NCBI GenBank assembly: GCA_002897115.2
Contig: BCIH01000010.1
Coordinates: 232,626-296,625 of the forward strand
Length of the DNA: 64,000 bases
Reading direction: 5' to 3'
Source: Prototheca cutis
Taxonomy: Eukaryota > Chlorophyta > Trebouxiophyceae > Chlorellales > Chlorellaceae
The translations under genes and the position numbers were made by a program. Below, in pieces: positions 58,423 through 64,000 of this stretch. Position 1 is the first letter of the stretch, and every line of letters begins with the position of its first letter. The notes under the pieces are model-generated. The model searched no databases. It saw only the letters and a list, made by a program, of their open reading frames with translations, and had not been told where the DNA came from.

Positions 58423-60094
58423 ATGAGCCTCCATGCAGCCAGGGGAGCGCCCAGTGTGGCCAGGCCCTTTGCGCCGTGTCGAGGAGGTGGTGCCCGGAGC
58501 AGGGCTGGGCCCAGGGCGTGCCGATCCTCTGCGCCGACGCTGAAACGCGGGTCACGAGCGCAGGGCATGATTGCCCAGGTACCGGCTGGATGGGTCGAAA
58601 TGGTTGGGAGGGTGGGGGCCGCAACGTGGACGACGCCCTGTTTTTCATGGGCCCCTAGAAGACCCCATGGCGCGCTATTTGCTTTCCGGTGCTGTTTAAA
58701 TTGGCGTTAAGCACACCATTTCATCTCACAAATCGCACAACAGGCGGCAAGCACAGCCGCACCTTCCCGGGCGGAGATGACGATGGTGGAGGTGGAGCTG
58801 GGTTCCCGGAGCTACCCCATCTACATCGGGCAGGGCCTGCTGCTGCGCGGTGAGCTGCTGCGCCGGCACGTGGCGGGGTCCACGGTGCTCGTGGTGACGA
58901 ATGAGACCATTGCGGGGCTGTACCTCGACCGAATCGTGGCTGGCCTGTCGGCACCCGACGGCACCGGGCGGCGCCTGCGAGTGGCGACGGTCGTGCTGCC
59001 AGACGGCGAGCAGCACAAGGACATTTCCACGCTGGAGCAGGTGTGGACCGCGGCGCTGGAGGCGCGGCTGGACCGCAGCACCACCTTTGTTGCCCTGGGT
59101 GGAGGCGTCGTCGGGGACATGACTGGGTTTGCCGCCGCCGCGTACCAACGGGGCGTTGCGTTCCTGCAGGTGCCCACCACGGTGATGGCACAGGTGGACT
59201 CTTCTGTGGGAGGGAAAACAGGCGTCAACCACGCACTGGGAAAAAACATGATCGGCGCATTTCATCAGCCGCGGTGCGTGTTGGTGGACACGGATGCGCT
59301 GAACACGCTTCCAGACCGTGAACTTGCTTCAGGCTTGGCCGAGGTGGTGAAGTATGGGCTCATTTCCGATGCTGAACTTTTCAATTGGCTCGAAATGAAC
59401 ATCGAAACGCTGCTGTCCCGCGACCCGGGAGCTTGGGCGCATGCGATCAAGCGGTCTTGCGAAATCAAGGCCTCCGTCGTGGCGGCCGACGAGCAGGAGC
59501 GCGGGCTGCGTGCAACCCTCAACCTGGGCCACACCTTTGGCCATGCCATCGAAGCCGCCGCGGGGTACGGCGCCTGGCTGCACGGCGAAGCCGTCGCCGC
59601 AGGGACTGCCATGGCTGCCGATCTCTCCCGCCGCCTGGGGTGGATCGAACCTGAAATTGAGGAAAGGGTTGTTGCACTCCTGGATGCCGCACGCCTTCCG
59701 ATCAAACCGCCCAAGGTGTGTGTCTGGGTGGCATTTTGACTGTTGGATTTGCTGCTTTGAGTGGTCATTCATTCGACGGAGCTGCTTCCTCGTGCGTGCT
59801 GCTCCTGTACAGAGTGTTCTCCCATCCGCCCACTTACCCACCCGGTAACCGACCAAATGGACTCTCTCTCCTCCAATACCGTCCATGACTCTGACCAACC
59901 TCCAGCCACATACAACCCCTCACAAACAGGGCATGACGCCTGCAGAGTTTATGCGTTTCATGAGTGTGGACAAGAAAGTGGAAGACGGGACGCTGCGCCT
60001 GGTCCTGCTCAAGGGGCCGCTGGGAAGCTGCGTCGTCACCTCAGAATTCGACCCGACGCAGCTGGACGCCACGCTGCAGCATTTCTGTTCATGA
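58423..60094 (+). CDS. aroB: 3-dehydroquinate synthase, plastid-targeted
   Basis: Second step of the shikimate pathway: DAHP to 3-dehydroquinate, using NAD and a metal ion. Exons 58423-58578, 58744-59715 and 59930-60094 give 430 residues. Exon 1 encodes an Arg/Ala-rich transit peptide (an in-frame ATG at 58393 is a possible earlier start). Motifs: [56 protein letters not shown], and metal ligands in LAEVVKYG (Glu), [11 protein letters not shown] (His) and LHGEAVA (His). The last exon holds [19 protein letters not shown], the conserved C-terminal lysine block. Single-function enzyme, as in plants, not the fungal AROM fusion. Its stop is 19 bases from the stop of the convergent SMYD4-like gene. 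Confidence 0.95.
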
Positions 60095-60113
60095 TTGCAC
60101 TGACAGTAATCAA

Positions 60114-62047
60114 TCAAATCAGGAGGCTGCGCAAGTGGTCCAGTATGGCATGGGTTCCCTGCGTCCCAAAGTGCACGCAGAGCTCTGGCAGGATTTCGTC
60201 CCAGCCGCAGTTGCACAGATCGACAAGCNCTTGCCGGGGTCGTGCTTTATTATGCTTGGTGCAGCAGGGACCGAGGTTGTCCAGGGCAAGATCGACCGCT
60301 TTGGAGCCGCACCTGTCCCTCAGTGCTTCCAGCGCAAGCTTGCCCTCGGCGCGGGCGGCAGCGGGCTCGCTTCCGGTCGAGGTCCCCGAAGAATACAGGC
60401 GCTCTGTCGTGCACAGAGAGCGAGCAAGGTAATGCAGTGATTGTCCGACGTCGGAGACTGCAGCACAGCAGCGCACCAGCGCCTTGAGTGTTCCCAGCGC
60501 TAGCACCGATGGCGTTGGCAGCCATACATCGTACACCTGTGTTTGTGGGGGCGTGAACCCATAGTGCATTTGCATCCAATACGAGCGAGTACCTGGTGGC
60601 ACGGTGTTCATGCGATGCAAGGGGCAACACAGATCATAAAACCTACCTTGAGGCAGTCCTGTAGAGTCGCAATGACCCAGTCCACTTGCACACGGCTGCT
60701 TCCCCCAGCGCCGCCGCCTTGACTGTTCCGTTCCATGAGCATGTCGACGCCCCGCGCCGTCTCTGCCACACGCTGGAGTTCTGCCAGTGCCCTCGCCAGA
60801 TGCTCTGATGGAGCCTGCCTGCCGCAAGTTGAGCACGTACCCGGCCCGGGCGGCACAGCCCATGGCGACGTGAGCCCCGCAGGCAAGCCGCTGACCGGCA
60901 CCACTGCCCCTGGACAGCTGTCCATCGCGAGGCAGCTGACGCCCGTCTTGCATGCGCCATCCGCCTCGCGCTCCTCACAGCAAGCAGTACAGTGACAGTC
61001 AAACCCGTAAATACGCCGCAACACTTGCTGTCGCTGGGCACGGCTCATGGTACTCGCGCTGGGGCCGTAGCAGTGCCATAGCGGGGCGTTCTTCGGAAGA
61101 AGTTCTGGTCCGGGGGACACGCACTGCATGCGCAGTTCAAAACCCTGCGTGCAGGTTCGACCAAAGGTGGCTTGGTGAGTGGGGTTTGCGTTCAGCCACA
61201 GTATCTGGTGGTGCAAGTTTTGAGCTCTGGCATGTAGCAGCAGATGCCACAATAAGCACTTTGATAGATAAATAGATCCCTTGCATCCGCCGACCCCACC
61301 CAACTGCAAGCCCAGAGACTCCACCCACCTCGAAGCAGATGGAGACGTTGGGGATGCAGGCGTGGTTGGTCATGGCTGCAGTCAAGAAAATTCCATGGCC
61401 GTAGGGCTCCCCTGCGCCCGCGTGCCAAGGAAGACGCAGCGCAAAGGCATTCCGCTGACAGATGTCCAGGCAACTGAACACTGACGTCGCACACTCAAGC
61501 ATGGCATCAGGCTGATGGAGGCTTTTCAGGACCGAATCCTGCAGCCCAACGACGGCTATCGTCTGTTGGCCAGCTGTCCAGCATGCGGCGGCCAGCACTG
61601 CGTCCAGTACACGCTGCGTCAACAGCCCGGGGTCAAATGCCGCACTGCCTCTCTCGAGGCTCGCCAGTTGCTGCCTCTGTATGTCATTGGCGTCGTCGCT
61701 ACGCAGAATCCTCGCTGCACGCAGCGCCAGCAACGCCAGCGGCGGCAGCAGCCGAGGCCAGGGCCGGCNGCACTCCCCACCGTGCGGGCGGTGAAAGGGG
61801 TCGCGGTCTCGGCAGCCGGGGGTGCAGTACAGCGGCAGGGGACAGGCAGAGCAGGGGAAGGCCTCGCCAAGCGAGGTCAAGCAGTTGCCGCAGCACGCAC
61901 ACCTCTGTGGAGGAATCTTTGTTGTCATTGTTGTTGGAAAGAATTATGCAGATCCTGGGGAATCGACTTCTGGTTGGACCAGCGATACACAAACCTTTGC
62001 AAATCACGTTTCCATCATACTCTCAGGGGAGCCAAACCATTGCTATC

Positions 62048-62130
<83 letters not shown>

Positions 62131-62986
62131 CCTTGGCAGCCTGGCGGCTGAGCGCCCACGCCATGGGCAACTCCTTGGCCAGCTGTTCCCCTCGGCGAAC
62201 CGCTCGGGACGTGACGAGCTCACGGCCATACGGATCTCGCCTGTCTATCTCTACCAGCGGGGTATTGGTATCAACGTCACGTACCAGTGCAGCAGTGACA
62301 CCCTTTCTGGGCATCGCCGCACCAGCCACTAGATCTTGTGCCAGCACGGCGCCGGCCGATGAGCTCCTGGTACGGGCAATTCCTGCCTCCTGTGACGATG
62401 CAGTGTGTCTCATCGTTTCAGCCTGACGCAGGCACTCGGCCAAGAGGGCCTGAGTGTCCCGGCCGGGCACCAGCTTGGCCGCCACCTCAACATCCAAGAG
62501 CGCAGCAGTCCAGTTGGCATTTGCGGCTAGCGCCCTGCCCCGGCGGTACAGGGCCTTGGCATTGTTACCATCCAGCTGTATCGCCTCCCCCGCATCCAGG
62601 ATAGCTGCGCCAGGGCGATTCAGGGCCAGGGCACACGCTGCTCGGTTGGAGAAGAGCTGCGAGGCCATCACAGTGTCCTCGCCATGATCCAGGTTCCTGA
62701 GGGCCTGAGTGTAGTGCAGGGCCGCGCCTTCCATGTCTCCTTCACTGTACAGGGCATTTCCCGCGGTCTTGTCGGCCTGGGCTGCCTGGCTGTCGGAGCA
62801 GGCCCCCGGAACGCCCGGGTCGCTCAGCTGGGCCACCGCCTGGCCCAGCCGTGATCCCAAGGCCCGAACTGCCGCGCGGAGCAGGGGTCCGTCCTCCACG
62901 CCGGGACCATGGGCCACCAACTCCTTGAAGACGACATCCTGCGTCAGCAGGCCGGTCAGATCGCCAAGACTGGTGGTCATGGACAT
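60114..62986 (-). CDS. SMYD4-like TPR / split SET / MYND protein
   Basis: Probable protein-lysine methyltransferase. Exons 62986-62129, 61904-61329, 61144-60647 and 60536-60114 join in phase 0 for 784 residues. TPR helices (about 68-180: ADKTAGNALYSEGDMEGAAL, NRAACALALNRPGAAILDA, KALYRRGRALA) precede the first SET half. The MYND finger opens exon 2 (RCACCGNCLTSL...CSACPLPLYCTPGC...HGGEC). The second SET half has MTNHACIPNVSICFE (the NHxCxPN motif), then HCYGPSAS and the post-SET cysteines (YGFDCHCTAC). The C-terminal helical region follows. Intron 1 begins inside a (GT)39 repeat, and intron 3's acceptor is the least certain. N bases at 60229 and 61770. Substrate unknown. Confidence 0.85.
62051..62128. 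repeat. (AC)39 microsatellite at a splice donor
   Basis: Reads as (GT)39 on the SMYD4-like transcript; the first GT after AAGGAG is the intron 1 donor. Confidence 0.95.
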
Positions 62987-63427
62987 GTCGCCGCCGCCAC
63001 ATTCCCTTCACCGGAACAGAGTCCGGGCCGATCGATTCATTCATCGATCGATCCCTTCATTTTGGGGATCACTCCCCGTCACCGCTCCAGAGGGACTTAG
63101 AATCCCCAGCGGGCGTTCTTTGGTATCCTCCGTTGTGCGGGGGCTGTCGAGTTTTTTACAGGGATGCCCAGGAATGCCGTGGGCGTCAGGGCAGGTCAGC
63201 AGGGGAGGCCGGCTGGGGCCGGCCTCCCCCATTTACGGATGCATTGGTGCCCAGGGGGGCCAACACACTCAGTCAGTCAGTCATGTAAAGTAGGGGCATC
63301 GGAGCACGAGAAACAAACAGCCATGCATGGCCACATGCATCTGCAGTTTCCAGAATGGCCCTGCGGTGTCGGGGTCCTCCATGACCGTGGTCCCACGACC
63401 GGCAGCTTCCACGTAGCTGCCACCCCC
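62987..63427. other. Intergenic region upstream of the SMYD4-like gene
   Basis: 440 bases with a short inverted repeat around 63205-63232 (GAGGCCGGC... GCCGGCCTC), possibly a terminator-like hairpin in the 3' region of the next minus-strand gene. No gene seen. Confidence 0.4.
63205..63232. repeat. Perfect inverted repeat GAGGCCGGC / GCCGGCCTC
   Basis: GGGGAGGCCGGC and GCCGGCCTCCCC flank a short loop, forming a strong GC hairpin in the presumed 3' untranslated region of the minus-strand gene ending at 63428. Confidence 0.75.
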
Positions 63428-63924
63428 TCATCTCCGCCGCAGCGCACGCACTGCGTCCAGGATGCGTGGCCGGAGCAAGTCAAACTTGAGCACGAGGGAC
63501 ATGCCCCAGTGAAACCAGCCAAAGCACTCGCCGCCATTGGCATAGGGCTGCTCGGGGCAGACCAGGTTTTCCAGCAGCTGGACCTTTTCCGTGTCATTGA
63601 ACTTGTGGTACTGCGAGTTTGGCGCTCGAAGTATCTGCAGTGCATGTGGTCATTATGTTTGGGTGGGTGGGTTATGTGGATGGGGGGGTGTGTTGTTGCG
63701 CGGCGGGCCAACCCCACACAAGGGCGGAGGAAAAAACCCTGGGTTGAACATGACAATGCTGCACTTGTCAACAGCACGCGTGCGTCCCAAAACAAGGCCT
63801 GCATTGCAAACTTGAGTGGCCTCCAGTTTTGCAGTCAGTCACCCAACTTTTTGCATTCAAGCGTGCATGTAGTGAGCGCTGCATTCAAGGAGAATTCCCC
63901 TCTTCTAAAAATGGCCTTCGCCAG

Positions 63925-63965
<41 letters not shown>

Positions 63966-64000
63966 ATCATCCGATCCTGGGACTCACGTCATAGTTGAAG
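63428..64000 (-). CDS. 3' exons of an unrecognised gene, truncated by the window
   Basis: Two exons are visible on the minus strand: one entering from beyond 64000 and ending FNYD at 63988 with donor GTGAGT, and the last exon 63634-63428 (acceptor CTGCAG, phase 0, stop TGA). The final 68 residues include YHKFNDTEKVQLLENLVCP, NGGECFGWFHWGMSLVLKF and LLRPRILDAVRALRRR. The conserved look of GGECFGWFHWGM and the basic end suggest a real, structured domain, but I do not recognise it. The intron contains a 38-base C run (63928-63965). Confidence 0.6.
63928..63965. repeat. 38-base poly-C tract
   Basis: Intronic in the truncated gene; poly-G on its transcript. Confidence 0.95.

Overview
The window is nuclear DNA of a GC-rich, intron-rich green alga, most likely a trebouxiophyte of the Chlorella/Auxenochlorella type. 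This is inferred from plant-type proteins (ARC6, chloroplast Cpn60 beta, plant-type TFIIH p44, mitochondrial bS16, 3-dehydroquinate synthase with a transit peptide), very dense genes on both strands, short introns (mostly 100-250 bases), hydroxyproline-rich wall-type proteins, and long CA and poly-C tracts. Coding regions are split into exons. I rebuilt each model by hand from homology, splice sites and reading-frame phase, and exon ends are listed in each entry. Scattered single N bases show a draft sequence.

Layout. 1-15 kb: the end of a pseudouridine synthase gene; a small unknown minus-strand gene; ARC6 (plastid division, 10 exons, 805 residues); GatC (organellar Gl-tRNA amidotransferase subunit) tail to tail with it; a small membrane protein; a large proline-rich single-pass surface glycoprotein; and SSL1/TFIIH p44. 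15-30 kb: a plastid-type DEAD-box helicase head to head with VPS41 (HOPS); a coiled-coil nuclear protein with a possible Csm1/Pcs1-like end; purN, head to head with mitochondrial ribosomal protein bS16. 31-39 kb: three related secreted cupredoxins (phytocyanin-like), with a poorly resolved membrane-protein gene between the second and third. 40-51 kb: a 17-exon TAF1 gene that appears to run on into a CW zinc finger, followed by a second CW-finger gene with the same intron position. 52-64 kb: chloroplast Cpn60 beta, a protein with repeated hnRNP Q acidic-type domains, 3-dehydroquinate synthase, a SMYD4-like TPR/SET/MYND protein, and the last exons of an unrecognised gene.

The genes are unrelated housekeeping functions (plastid biology, transcription, trafficking, purine and shikimate pathways) and there is no operon or single 'system'. 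The most unusual features are a cluster of GC-AG introns supported by protein homology, the TAF1-CW fusion with tandem CW duplication, three phytocyanin genes whose first coding exon is only four bases, and simple repeats that form splice-site sequences. No tRNA, rRNA, CRISPR array, viral gene or intact transposon was recognised.
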